Source of the DNA: Nitrosomonas ureae
GTDB lineage: Bacteria; Pseudomonadota; Gammaproteobacteria; Burkholderiales; Nitrosomonadaceae
DNA: 64,000 bases
Assembly (NCBI RefSeq): GCF_001455205.1
Contig: NZ_CP013341.1
Location: forward strand, 2,418,001-2,482,000
Direction of reading: 5' to 3'
Part shown: positions 52,631 to 61,929 of the stretch, piece by piece
How positions within the stretch are numbered: the first letter of the stretch is position 1
Layout of the letters: each line of letters opens with the position of its first letter
Translations under genes and position numbers: made by a program
Notes under the pieces: generated by a model
Databases searched by the model: none
Seen by the model: the letters and a program-made list of their open reading frames with translations, nothing else
What the model was told of the DNA's origin: nothing

Positions 52631-53041
52631 ATGATTAATAAACTTGATAAAGAATTAAATTATCACCACACCGCGTTAAGCTTGAGGGTCGCGAGGCAAG
52701 AATTACTTTCAAGCAATGTGGCAAATGCTGATACTCCTAATTTTAAGGCAAAAGATATTGATTTTGCCAGTATGCTGCATGAAAAGCTTTCTTCTACCCC
52801 AAGCCTGAAAAAAGTAAGCCTTAATACGACATCGTTAATGCATATTAATTCATCTGTACCTGGATTATTCGGAGATAACATTCTCTATCGCGTTCCTTTA
52901 CAACCTAGCGCAGATGGAAATACGGTTGATATGGATATGGAACGCACCCGGTTTGCTGATAATGCAATTAAGTACGATGCGAGTATCACTTTCTTAAGTA
53001 ATGAGCTTAAAAATATATCATCAGCATTGCAGGAGAGATAA
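52631..53041 (+). CDS. flgB: Flagellar proximal rod protein FlgB
   Basis: A 136-residue rod protein joining the MS ring to the distal rod. The N-terminal rod signature is LRVARQELLSSNVANADTPNF, and the C-terminal helix (RFADNAIKYDASITFLSNELK) pairs with it. It is the first gene of the flgBCDEFGHIJKL run; flgC begins 4 bases after its stop. Confidence 0.94.
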   Translation: MINKLDKELNYHHTALSLRVARQELLSSNVANADTPNFKAKDIDFASMLHEKLSSTPSLKKVSLNTTSLMHINSSVPGLFGDNILYRVPLQPSADGNTVDMDMERTRFADNAIKYDASITFLSNELKNISSALQER

Positions 53042-53044
53042 AAA

Positions 53045-53449
53045 ATGTCATTGTTTAATGTGTTTGGTATAGCAAGCTCGGCCATGTCTGCGCAGTCACA
53101 GCGGTTGAATGTGGTGGCGAGCAATCTTTCGAATGCGGATAGTGTGACCAGTTCGACTGGAGAACCTTATCGTGGACGTCAAGTGGTTTTCAGCACATTG
53201 CGTGCGGATGCTAATGGCGCTGCGGGTGTTAAGGTTGCGGGCGTTATCCATGATCCATCGCCGATGAGGCAAGTATTTGAACCCAATCACCCATTTGCGA
53301 ATACAGGCGGTTATGTGACGATGCCAAATGTCAATGTCGTTGATGAAATGGTCAATATGATGTCGGCCTCACGCTCGTATCAGAATAGTGTCGATATGAT
53401 GAACACTACTAAATCTCTGTTACAAAAAACCCTGACCCTAGGTCAATAA
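53045..53449 (+). CDS. flgC: Flagellar proximal rod protein FlgC
   Basis: A 134-residue rod protein. The N-terminal segment ASSAMSAQSQRLNVVASNLSNADS and C-terminal VNVVDEMVNMMSASRSYQNSVDMMNTTKSLL are the flagellar rod/hook-type end helices. It is packed between flgB and flgD. Confidence 0.95.
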   Translation: MSLFNVFGIASSAMSAQSQRLNVVASNLSNADSVTSSTGEPYRGRQVVFSTLRADANGAAGVKVAGVIHDPSPMRQVFEPNHPFANTGGYVTMPNVNVVDEMVNMMSASRSYQNSVDMMNTTKSLLQKTLTLGQ

Positions 53450-53460
53450 AGGAGTATTCC

Positions 53461-54129
53461 ATGACTTCAGTTCAAGCAGCCGATTCGCAATCAATTTCGG
53501 CGGGAACCACAGCAGGTATCACAACTAAAAAAGATGCCGAAAATCCTCAGGATCGTTTCTTGAAGCTTCTGATTACCCAAATGAAAAATCAGGATCCGCT
53601 CAAGCCATTAGATAATGCAGAAGTGACCAGCCAGTTGGCGCAAATCAGCACGGTAACTGGTATCGATAAATTAAACACAACACTGCAGCAGTTGGTTTCC
53701 AGCGCTGATGATGGCCGATCGATCGAAGCATTGGAAATGATTGGGCATAGCGCTTATGTTCCCGGCAACTCAATTAATTTTGAAGGAGAAGGTGCTATAG
53801 CCGGGATTGAATTAGCTCAATCGGTTGATAAAGCTACAGTAACGATACTCGATAGCTCGGGTATTGCAATTCGCAAAATGGAATTGGGTGTGCAACCGGC
53901 AGGTGTCAGTACTATTGCTTGGGATGGCATGACAGACAGTGGTACTAAAGCAGCTCCGGGTGATTATACCTTTGAGGTAACCGCAAAACAGGGTGATAAG
54001 GATGTAAAAGTCAACACGCTTTCATTTGGCACGGTAAATAGCGTTTCCCATGGAGAGCAGGGAACGTTTCTAGATATGGGTAATGTGTTGGGATTAGTCA
54101 GTTTATCTGACGTTAAACAGGTATTTTGA
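53461..54129 (+). CDS. flgD: Hook capping protein FlgD
   Basis: A 222-residue scaffolding protein that caps the growing hook and is lost when complete. The N-terminal conserved segment (RFLKLLITQMKNQDPLKPLDNAEVTSQLAQIS) is followed by the FlgD Ig-like/Tudor domains (about 85-220, with WDGMTDSGTKAAPGDYTFEV). It precedes flgE by 13 bases. Confidence 0.95.
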   Translation: MTSVQAADSQSISAGTTAGITTKKDAENPQDRFLKLLITQMKNQDPLKPLDNAEVTSQLAQISTVTGIDKLNTTLQQLVSSADDGRSIEALEMIGHSAYVPGNSINFEGEGAIAGIELAQSVDKATVTILDSSGIAIRKMELGVQPAGVSTIAWDGMTDSGTKAAPGDYTFEVTAKQGDKDVKVNTLSFGTVNSVSHGEQGTFLDMGNVLGLVSLSDVKQVF

Positions 54130-54142
54130 TTAGGAGAGCAAG

Positions 54143-55414
54143 ATGGGTTTTCAACAAGGTTTAAGTGGTTTAAGTGCGGCATCGACAAATCTGGATGTCG
54201 TGGGTAATAACATTGCCAATGTAAATACTGTCGGATACAAACAGTCTCAAGCTCAATTTACCGATATATTTGCAAACTCATTGGATGGAGCCGGTTCTTC
54301 GCGCACTCAAGTAGGCATTGGCGCGAGAGTAGCTACTGTTGCACAACTATTTAACCAGGGGGATATTGCGCCAACCAATAACCCATTGGATATCGCGATA
54401 AATGGCCAAGGCTTTTTTCGTATGAATGATAACGGTGTGATTAGTTATAGCCGTAATGGTCAATTCCGTCTCGATGGAAATGGATTCCTTACCGATGCGA
54501 GCGGAATAAATCTGACCGGGTATGCACCCGATGCGGATGGCAACATAAACACCGGCCAACCAACCAATCTACAATTAAGCACCAGTGATATTTCTCCAAG
54601 AGTCACATCGACTTTCAATCTGGGATTTAATTTGCCTTCAAATGCTACCGCACCCGCAGTGACCACTTTTGATGCGAATAATACTCAGAGCTTTAATGAA
54701 AAAAAATCCGGAGTGTTTTTCGATAGCTTAGGAAATGATCATGCGTTTACTTATTATTTTCAGAAATCGGGTGCATTAGCCAATACATGGGATATGTATG
54801 CGAGTGTCGATGGCGCAATTGATCCGACAGGCGTCCCTATTGGCGTTACGCTGGACGGTGCTGCTTCAGTGACCTTAACGTTTGATGATAATGGAATTCT
54901 GACTGCACCGATCGCACCTTTTAATGTGTCTGTGGATTTGGCAACCATCAATCCGACACTGGGAGCAGGCTCTCCTTTAGTTTTCGCTTTGGATCTGACT
55001 ACAGCAACACAATTCGGCTCTCAATTTGGTATTAATTTAGCCCAGAGCGATGGATATGCATCGGGTCGATTGGCTGGTTTTACAACGTCTCCAGAGGGAA
55101 TAATTCAAGGAAATTACAGTAATGGGCAAAATAAAACACTGGGGCAAGTTGTGTTGGCCAGTTTTGTTAATCCGCAAGGTCTCAATCCCATTGGTGATGG
55201 TCGTTGGATAGAAACGCCCAGTTCAGGACAACCATTGGTTGGACAGCCAAACTCGGGAACGTTAGGAGTGCTGCAAGCTTCTGCCGTTGAATCCGCCAAT
55301 GTGGATTTAACTTCTGAATTGGTAAAAATGATTACCGCTCAGCGCATGTATCAAGCGAATGCGAAGACAATTGAAACTCAGGATGCGATTCTGCAAACGT
55401 TGGTTAATCTTTAG
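54143..55414 (+). CDS. flgE: Flagellar hook protein FlgE
   Basis: A 423-residue hook subunit. The N-terminus (GLSGLSAASTNLDVVGNNIANVNTVGYKQ) and C-terminus (SANVDLTSELVKMITAQRMYQANAKTIETQDAIL) form the D0 coiled-coil; the middle is the variable D1/D2 surface region with GYAPDADGN and NNPLDIAINGQGFF. Length is ordinary. Ribosome-binding site GGAGAG precedes the ATG. Confidence 0.96.
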   Translation: MGFQQGLSGLSAASTNLDVVGNNIANVNTVGYKQSQAQFTDIFANSLDGAGSSRTQVGIGARVATVAQLFNQGDIAPTNNPLDIAINGQGFFRMNDNGVISYSRNGQFRLDGNGFLTDASGINLTGYAPDADGNINTGQPTNLQLSTSDISPRVTSTFNLGFNLPSNATAPAVTTFDANNTQSFNEKKSGVFFDSLGNDHAFTYYFQKSGALANTWDMYASVDGAIDPTGVPIGVTLDGAASVTLTFDDNGILTAPIAPFNVSVDLATINPTLGAGSPLVFALDLTTATQFGSQFGINLAQSDGYASGRLAGFTTSPEGIIQGNYSNGQNKTLGQVVLASFVNPQGLNPIGDGRWIETPSSGQPLVGQPNSGTLGVLQASAVESANVDLTSELVKMITAQRMYQANAKTIETQDAILQTLVNL

Positions 55415-55442
55415 TTTTTTCATTACAGTTGAGTAAAAATCC

Positions 55443-56186
55443 ATGGATCGACTTATTTATACATCGATGACCGGTGCAAACCATACGCTGAATCAACAGG
55501 CAACGGTAGCGCACAATCTCGCTAATGCATCAACTACGGGCTATCGCTCTGAAACCAATGCATTTCGTGCGATCCCTTTATTTGGCGATGGATTGCCGAC
55601 ACGCGCTTTTGTGGTGGACTCAACGACGGGTTCCGATTTCACTACCGGCCCACTAGAGACTACTGGGCGTGATCTTGATGTTGCTATTCGTGGTCCTGGT
55701 TGGATTTCCGTGCAACTTGATAATGGTGAAGAGGCATATACCCGTAATGGTAGTTTGCAAGTCGGTCCGAATGGTTTGCTGTTAACCCAGAATGGCTTGA
55801 AAGTTAAAGGTGACACGGGAGTTATTTCTGTTCCACCGGAAACGCGCATTACTATCGGTGTGGATGGAACGGTATCAACAGTTCCGCTTAATGCGTTGCC
55901 AAATACTGTGGCTATAGTCGGGCGAATTAAGTTGGTCAATCCTCCGGAGGAGAATCTTGTAAAGGGTGCCGATGGTTTGTTTCGTCAAAAAGATGGTAAA
56001 GAAGCACTCGTTGATGCCAGAGTTCGACTGATCGACGGAACACTGGAAGGCAGTAATGTGAATGTCGTGCATGAGATGGTCAGCATGATTGCTTTAGCTC
56101 GTCAGTTCGATATGCAAATGAAGATGCTGGAGAATGCAGAGCGCAATGCACAGCAGGCTAGTCAAATTATGCTTGTAAGAGCCTAG
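55443..56186 (+). CDS. flgF: Flagellar proximal rod protein FlgF
   Basis: A 247-residue rod protein. It starts MDRLIYTSMTGANHTLNQQA with AHNLANASTTGY, has the GRDLDVAIRGPGWISVQ and YTRNGSLQVGPNG core, and ends with the NVNVVHEMVSMIALARQFDMQMKML helix. It follows flgE and precedes flgG by 27 bases. Confidence 0.95.
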   Translation: MDRLIYTSMTGANHTLNQQATVAHNLANASTTGYRSETNAFRAIPLFGDGLPTRAFVVDSTTGSDFTTGPLETTGRDLDVAIRGPGWISVQLDNGEEAYTRNGSLQVGPNGLLLTQNGLKVKGDTGVISVPPETRITIGVDGTVSTVPLNALPNTVAIVGRIKLVNPPEENLVKGADGLFRQKDGKEALVDARVRLIDGTLEGSNVNVVHEMVSMIALARQFDMQMKMLENAERNAQQASQIMLVRA

Positions 56187-56213
56187 AAACAGTAAATTGA
56201 AAGGATTAATCAA

Positions 56214-56996
56214 ATGATACGTTCATTATGGATTTCCAAAACGGGTTTAGAAGCACAGCAGACCAAATTGGATGTGATTGCTAATAATTTGGCGAATGTC
56301 AATACCAATGGCTTTAAGCGATCTCGTGCAGTGTTTGAAGATTTAATGTATCAAACATTGCGACAACCGGGTGCTCAATCCTCGCAACAAACTCAATTAC
56401 CTTCCGGCTTGCAGCTTGGCACAGGCGTTAAACCAGTGGCAACTGAAAGTATATTTACTCAGGGAATAATACAGCCGACTGATAATCCTCGCGATGTTGC
56501 AATCCGAGGGCTGGGTTTTTTTCAGGTTTTAATGCCTGATGGTACAACCGCCTATACTCGTGATGGAGCATTCCAATTGGACCTTAACGGTCAACTTGTA
56601 ACCTCCAGCGGATATATGGTGCAGCCGGCAATTGTTGTTCCACCTAATACCCAGACTGTCACGGTAGGGCGAGATGGTACGGTATCTGCAACGGTGCCTG
56701 GCTCCAATGTACCCATACAACTGGGTAATATCCAATTGGCAAGCTTCATCAATCCATCCGGATTACAGAAAATGGGGGAGAACCTGTATATGGAAACCGC
56801 ATCCAGCGGAACGCCCAATCAGAATGCGCCTGGAACGAATGGATTGGGGATTCTGGATCAGGGTTTCGTCGAAACTTCAAATGTAAGTGTAGTGGAGGAA
56901 TTGGTTAATATGATTCAAACGCAACGGGCTTATGAAATGAATTCCAAGTCTATTGAGACATCCGATCAAATGCTGCAAAAACTAGCGCAACTATAA
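56214..56996 (+). CDS. flgG: Flagellar distal rod protein FlgG
   Basis: A 260-residue rod protein, the longest conserved one. Start MIRSLWISKTGLEAQQTKLDVIANNLANVNTNGFKR and end SVVEELVNMIQTQRAYEMNSKSIETSDQMLQKLAQL are diagnostic; length is typical at 260. It is followed by flgH after 24 bases. Confidence 0.97.
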   Translation: MIRSLWISKTGLEAQQTKLDVIANNLANVNTNGFKRSRAVFEDLMYQTLRQPGAQSSQQTQLPSGLQLGTGVKPVATESIFTQGIIQPTDNPRDVAIRGLGFFQVLMPDGTTAYTRDGAFQLDLNGQLVTSSGYMVQPAIVVPPNTQTVTVGRDGTVSATVPGSNVPIQLGNIQLASFINPSGLQKMGENLYMETASSGTPNQNAPGTNGLGILDQGFVETSNVSVVEELVNMIQTQRAYEMNSKSIETSDQMLQKLAQL

Positions 56997-57020
56997 TCGG
57001 TTAATTACGGGAGTAATAGA

Positions 57021-57737
57021 ATGGTTAACTGCCAGCCGTTGATAGGTAATAAATATCTTTTCGCATATATATTGATGTTTTTTATGCTTGCATCGGGTTG
57101 TACAACCACGCCATCAACAGTTACTCATCAACCTAATTCCTTACGACCAGCTCATCAAAGCTTGGCGGTTATTCAGCCTAATGGTTCTATTTTGCAAGCC
57201 CTAAATAGTACGACGAATGGTGTTCGTTATACCCCCTTATTTGAAGATCGCCGCGCAAGAAGTGTTGGCGATACGATCATTGTTACTTTGAATGAACGAA
57301 CAAATGCAAGTAAGAGCTCAGGAAGTAATGTAGATCGCTCAGGAAGTATTGATTTCTCGGTTCCCAGTCTTCTTGGAATACCCTTAGGTTTATTAAAAAA
57401 ACATGCCACTGTTGAAGCTAAATCCAACAATAGTTTTGATGGCGGTGGTGAGAGTTCCAGCAAAAATGATTTTAAAGGAACGATTACAGTAACAGTGATT
57501 GAGGCATTGCCAAATGGAAATCTGGTGGTCAGTGGTGAAAAACAGATTGGGATAAACCAAGGGCAAGAATTCATCAGGCTTTCCGGAGTGGTCAATCCAA
57601 TCCATGTTATGGGAAACACCATATCATCGACGCAGATAGCTGATGCGCGCATTGAATATCGTGCTAATGGCTATATTGATGAAGCTCAGACGATGGGGTG
57701 GTTATCGCGCTTTTTTCTGAATGCGACGCCTTTTTGA
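57021..57737 (+). CDS. flgH: Flagellar L-ring lipoprotein FlgH
   Basis: A 238-residue outer-membrane ring lipoprotein. The signal peptide ends in the lipobox ASGC (Cys near residue 27). The mature part has LFEDRRARSVGDTIIVTLNERTNASKSS, NGNLVVSGEKQIGINQGQEFIRLSGVV and the ADARIEYRANGYIDEAQTMGWLSRFF ending of the family. It is adjacent to the P-ring gene flgI. Confidence 0.95.
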   Translation: MVNCQPLIGNKYLFAYILMFFMLASGCTTTPSTVTHQPNSLRPAHQSLAVIQPNGSILQALNSTTNGVRYTPLFEDRRARSVGDTIIVTLNERTNASKSSGSNVDRSGSIDFSVPSLLGIPLGLLKKHATVEAKSNNSFDGGGESSSKNDFKGTITVTVIEALPNGNLVVSGEKQIGINQGQEFIRLSGVVNPIHVMGNTISSTQIADARIEYRANGYIDEAQTMGWLSRFFLNATPF

Positions 57738-57782
57738 TTATTTTGATACGTATATTCGATTTTCTGAAAAGTACATAACATT

Positions 57783-58892
57783 ATGAAAATTTTGCACATG
57801 ATTATTCAAAGTTTGCTGATGATATGCTTATTTCTACCGGGCATAAGTCTGGCGGATCGAATAAAGGACTTAGCATCGATTCAGGGGGTCCGTAACAATC
57901 AATTGATAGGTTATGGGTTAGTAGTCGGCTTAGATGGAAGTGGTGATATGACTACCCAGACGCCATTTACGGTACAAAGCATTATCAGCATGTTGGGTCA
58001 GTTAGGGGTTAATTTACCGCCTGGAACCAATTTACAGTTAAGAAATGTTGCCGTTGTAATGGTGACAGCAACACTGCCTGCGTTTACCAAAACCGGGCAG
58101 CATATCGATGTTACGGTATCGTCCATGGGAAATGCAAAAAGTTTGCGTGGCGGAACGTTGCTAATGACTCCACTAAAAGGGGCTGATAATCAGGTTTATG
58201 CAATGGCACAAGGAAGTGTTTTGGTAGGTGGCATCGGAGCCGCTGCCGGGGGAAGTAGTGTGCAGGTTAATCATCTCAGCGTGGGAAGAATCTCCGGAGG
58301 AGGTATAGTCGAGCGTGAGATTCCAACGGTTGTAGGGCAGGGGGACTATATTAATCTTGAGCTGAATTCAACCGACTTTACAACGGTGAATCGAATCGTA
58401 GATGCCATTAATTCATTTTACCCGGCTTCTGCCGTTGCGGTTGATGGACGTGTCGTCCAAGTGAAAGCGCCTGCTGATACTAGTCAGAGAATCATGTTTA
58501 TTTCCCAGATTGAGAGCATGGATGTGGTTCCCGCTAAAGCAACAGCAAAAGTTATTGTTAATTCCCGCACCGGATCTATTGTAATGAATCAATCGGTGAC
58601 GCTGGAAACAAGCGCAATTGCGCATGGCAATTTATCAATCATTATCAATACAGAGCCTGTAATTAGCCAACCGGGTCCATTCGCACAACGGGGAGAAACT
58701 GTTGTCACGCAGCGGTCTCAAGTTGAGATACGTACTGACGAAGGAAATTTAATGCTGTTGCCAAATGGAGCTGATCTTGGCGAAGTTGTTAAAGCGTTAA
58801 CAGCGATTGGTGCAACAACACAAGATTTATTGTCCATTTTGCAAGCACTAAAAGCTGCAGGTTCGTTGCGTGCAGATTTGGAAATTATTTAA
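57783..58892 (+). CDS. flgI: Flagellar P-ring protein FlgI
   Basis: A 369-residue periplasmic ring protein with a signal peptide (about 1-24, cleavage near SLADR). RIKDLASIQGVRNNQLIGYGLVVGL and MLGQLGVNLPPGTNLQLRNVAVVMV are the family start; SQPGPFAQRGETVVTQRSQVEI and the LNVA-like tail follow. FlgA assists its assembly. Confidence 0.96.
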   Translation: MKILHMIIQSLLMICLFLPGISLADRIKDLASIQGVRNNQLIGYGLVVGLDGSGDMTTQTPFTVQSIISMLGQLGVNLPPGTNLQLRNVAVVMVTATLPAFTKTGQHIDVTVSSMGNAKSLRGGTLLMTPLKGADNQVYAMAQGSVLVGGIGAAAGGSSVQVNHLSVGRISGGGIVEREIPTVVGQGDYINLELNSTDFTTVNRIVDAINSFYPASAVAVDGRVVQVKAPADTSQRIMFISQIESMDVVPAKATAKVIVNSRTGSIVMNQSVTLETSAIAHGNLSIIINTEPVISQPGPFAQRGETVVTQRSQVEIRTDEGNLMLLPNGADLGEVVKALTAIGATTQDLLSILQALKAAGSLRADLEII

Positions 58893-58910
58893 CCCAGAAG
58901 AATATACATA

Positions 58911-59903
58911 ATGATATCAGCGGATATTTCAAGCAAGCTTGCGGTTGATGCCAAAAGCATTGATGATTTGCATCTGATGGCAAAGAGAGATCCGCAACAG
59001 GCTTTACATAAGGCGGCGCAGCAATTTGAAGCACTATTTATGAATATGTTACTTAAAAGCATGCGGGAAGCGACTCCTAAAGATGGAATGTTTGATAGCC
59101 AACAAACGCAGTTTTTTACACAAATGTATGACCAACAGCTTGCTCAGCACCTGTCAACCAAAGGCATTGGTATCGCTAATATATTAGTAAAACAATTAGG
59201 TAGAGCCGATGGTCCGATTGAACCACAGACTTCAATAAGTCAGGCCGACGCTATTTTGTCTTCTATAAGTGCCGTTAATCCGCCATCACCCCTAAAAAAT
59301 GGACACCCCGGCGATATATCCGGTCAATTGTGGCCTAGCGTGCAGAATTCGAAGAAAACAGAAAAAATGACTTCATCGAATGAAGTTTTTATAACACCCA
59401 TTCAAATCGAATCACAGCTGACGAAATCGTTCAATCGCTCAACGGATTTTATCAATATGCTTATGCCACATGCAAAGACTGCCTCTCAATCAACGGGTAT
59501 TCCTTCTCATTTTATGCTGGCTCAAGCAGCTCTTGAGAGTGGTTGGGGCAAACATGAGATTCGTCGTGCTGACAATAGCCCGAGTTACAATCTGTTCGGT
59601 ATTAAAGCCGGCACAAGTTGGAAAGGCGACACTGTAGAGAAAGTAACTACTGAATATATTAATGGTATACCGCAAAAGATCGTAGATAAATTTCGTGCTT
59701 ATAACTCCTATGCGGAAGGGTTTAACGATTATGCTAGATTGTTATTGGATAATCCACGTTATGCCAAAGTCTTGGAATCTTCTGATTTTGCGGCATTTGC
59801 AACGGGTTTGCAGCGGGCGGGTTATGCTACCGATCCAAAATATGCCGAGAAGCTGATTCGAATAATTAACAGTGAAGCAATGCAGAATCGTGAATTCATT
59901 TGA
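58911..59903 (+). CDS. flgJ: Rod-assembly muramidase FlgJ
   Basis: A 330-residue two-domain protein. The N-terminal rod-capping domain (about 25-105: KAAQQFEALFMNMLLKSMREA) is followed by a variable linker and a C-terminal glucosaminidase domain (about 180-330), with catalytic Glu in LAQAALESGWGKHE and YNLFGIKAG. It opens peptidoglycan for rod growth. Fused FlgJ of this sort is usual in beta- and gammaproteobacteria. Confidence 0.95.
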   Translation: MISADISSKLAVDAKSIDDLHLMAKRDPQQALHKAAQQFEALFMNMLLKSMREATPKDGMFDSQQTQFFTQMYDQQLAQHLSTKGIGIANILVKQLGRADGPIEPQTSISQADAILSSISAVNPPSPLKNGHPGDISGQLWPSVQNSKKTEKMTSSNEVFITPIQIESQLTKSFNRSTDFINMLMPHAKTASQSTGIPSHFMLAQAALESGWGKHEIRRADNSPSYNLFGIKAGTSWKGDTVEKVTTEYINGIPQKIVDKFRAYNSYAEGFNDYARLLLDNPRYAKVLESSDFAAFATGLQRAGYATDPKYAEKLIRIINSEAMQNREFI

Positions 59904-59986
59904 CAACGAAAATCTTTTAATTCTTTTATCAACTTACCGATATCGCTATTAGAAATCAAATAAAATTAAAGGTCGGCATATAAACT

Positions 59987-61903
59987 ATGGGAAATGGTAT
60001 TCTTGACATTGGGATTTCTGGTTTACTAACTGCGCAAAATCAGTTACTAACAACCAGCCATAATATCAGTAATGTGGCTACTCCCGGATATAATCGCCAG
60101 CAGGTCATACTGAACACCAATACACCACAATCATCGGGGGCCGGATTTGTTGGGCGCGGTGTTCACTCAACGACAGTTCAACGTATATACAACCAGTTTC
60201 TTGTTAACCAATCCTTACAGATCCAAACACAAAGCCAATCGCTAGATAGTCATTTTGCACAAATTAAGCAATTAGACGATATGCTGGGAGACACTACTTC
60301 GGGACTCTCTCCAGCACTCCAAAATTTTTTTAGTGCGCTGCAAGATGTTGCATCAAATCCATCTGTGATTCCATCACGCCAAGCCATGATAAGTAATGGT
60401 GAAGCGCTCGCGGCGCGCTTCCAAAGTATGGATCAGCGCATGTCACAAATGAGAGAAGGTATTAACGCGCAAGTTACCAGTCTTGTCGTTGAGGTAAATT
60501 CTTTGGCGGTTCAGCTAGCCGAAATAAATCAACAAATTACACTGGCAGAAGGTGCATCCGGCGGACAGCCCGCTAATGATATGCTTGATCAGCGTGATGA
60601 ACTTATCAATCGGTTAAGTAAGTTAATCAATACGGATACCATCCGGGAAAGTAATGGAAGTGTAAGTATTTTTGTGGGGAATGGGCAAGCATTGGTTGTT
60701 GGAAGTCAGGTACTGTCGTTAAAGGCGATCCAATCACCTGACGATCCGAGCGATCTAACCTTAGGTCTCATCTCTAGGAATAATACTATTCAGATTAATG
60801 AGGATCAGGTTACCGGTGGGGTTTTAGGAGGGCTTTTGTCCTTTAGAAGCGAAACGCTTGATAGTGCACAAAATGCCTTAGGAAGAATTGCCATTACGTT
60901 AGCGCAGAGTTTCAATGAGCAACATCAGTTAGGCGTGGATCTTAATGGTAATATGGGGGTAAATTTCTTCACTGTTCCATCGCCCAAGGTAATTTCAGCA
61001 TTAACCAATAATCCGGCTTCTAATATTACTGCAAGCATAAGCGATCACGGTGCCTTAACTACGAGTGATTATCAATTCTCATACGATGGCACTAACTATA
61101 CATTAACGAGATTATCGGATAATACTTCGGTAAGTACCTTAGTTGCTCCATCAGGGGGAGCGCCATTAATACTTGATGGTATTTCTGTTACCGGAGCAAC
61201 TATTCTTACAAATGAGAGATTCCGAATACAACCTACTGTAAATGGCGCGAAAGATATCGCGGTAAATATTGCCGACACAACCAAAATTGCTGCAGCGGCA
61301 CCTAATCGTACCAATGCAGCAGTAACAAATACCGGTACCGGGAAGATCAGTGCCGGAACTGTAAATCCCTTGCCTCTGGATCCCGATCTTCAGCAACCGC
61401 TAACTATAACATTTCATACGCCATACGATGGTCAATATGATGTGACGGGTACCGGTGCCGGGTTACCAGCCACCAATCAAGCATATACTGAAGGAGCTGA
61501 TATTAGTTTCAATGGTTACACTTTTCAAATTAGTGGCAGCCCTGCTGCGGGAGATATTTTTACAATTACGCCTAATCTTAACGGCTCTGCCGATAATCGG
61601 AATGCATTGTTGCTGGGTGCCTTACAGACTAAAAATACTGTGGAGAATGGTACAGCATCATACCAGTCTGCTTATGGACAGCTTGTCAGTCAGATTGGTA
61701 ATAAAACGCGAGAATTGGAAGTGACCAGTAAGTCACAAGCTAATTTCCTAGCACAAATTGAAAATACTATACAGTCCACATCAGGTGTTAATCTGGATGA
61801 AGAAGCTGCCAATTTAATGCGCTTTCAGCAAGCTTACCAAGCTGCAAGTAAGATCATTGAAATGAGCAATACACTGTTTGATTCAATTCTTCGTATCCGT
61901 TAA
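59987..61903 (+). CDS. flgK: Flagellar hook-associated protein FlgK (HAP1)
   Basis: A 638-residue hook-filament junction protein. The N-terminus (GISGLLTAQNQLLTTSHNISNVATPGYNRQ) and C-terminus (GVNLDEEAANLMRFQQAYQAASKIIEMSNTLFDSIL) are diagnostic. The central region is longer than in enteric FlgK (about 550), with a Thr/Asn-rich insert. It starts a sub-block with flgL, after an 83-base gap from flgJ that may hold its own promoter. Confidence 0.95.
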   Translation: MGNGILDIGISGLLTAQNQLLTTSHNISNVATPGYNRQQVILNTNTPQSSGAGFVGRGVHSTTVQRIYNQFLVNQSLQIQTQSQSLDSHFAQIKQLDDMLGDTTSGLSPALQNFFSALQDVASNPSVIPSRQAMISNGEALAARFQSMDQRMSQMREGINAQVTSLVVEVNSLAVQLAEINQQITLAEGASGGQPANDMLDQRDELINRLSKLINTDTIRESNGSVSIFVGNGQALVVGSQVLSLKAIQSPDDPSDLTLGLISRNNTIQINEDQVTGGVLGGLLSFRSETLDSAQNALGRIAITLAQSFNEQHQLGVDLNGNMGVNFFTVPSPKVISALTNNPASNITASISDHGALTTSDYQFSYDGTNYTLTRLSDNTSVSTLVAPSGGAPLILDGISVTGATILTNERFRIQPTVNGAKDIAVNIADTTKIAAAAPNRTNAAVTNTGTGKISAGTVNPLPLDPDLQQPLTITFHTPYDGQYDVTGTGAGLPATNQAYTEGADISFNGYTFQISGSPAAGDIFTITPNLNGSADNRNALLLGALQTKNTVENGTASYQSAYGQLVSQIGNKTRELEVTSKSQANFLAQIENTIQSTSGVNLDEEAANLMRFQQAYQAASKIIEMSNTLFDSILRIR

Positions 61904-61929
61904 TGTATTTCTAAGCTGAGGGTCATACC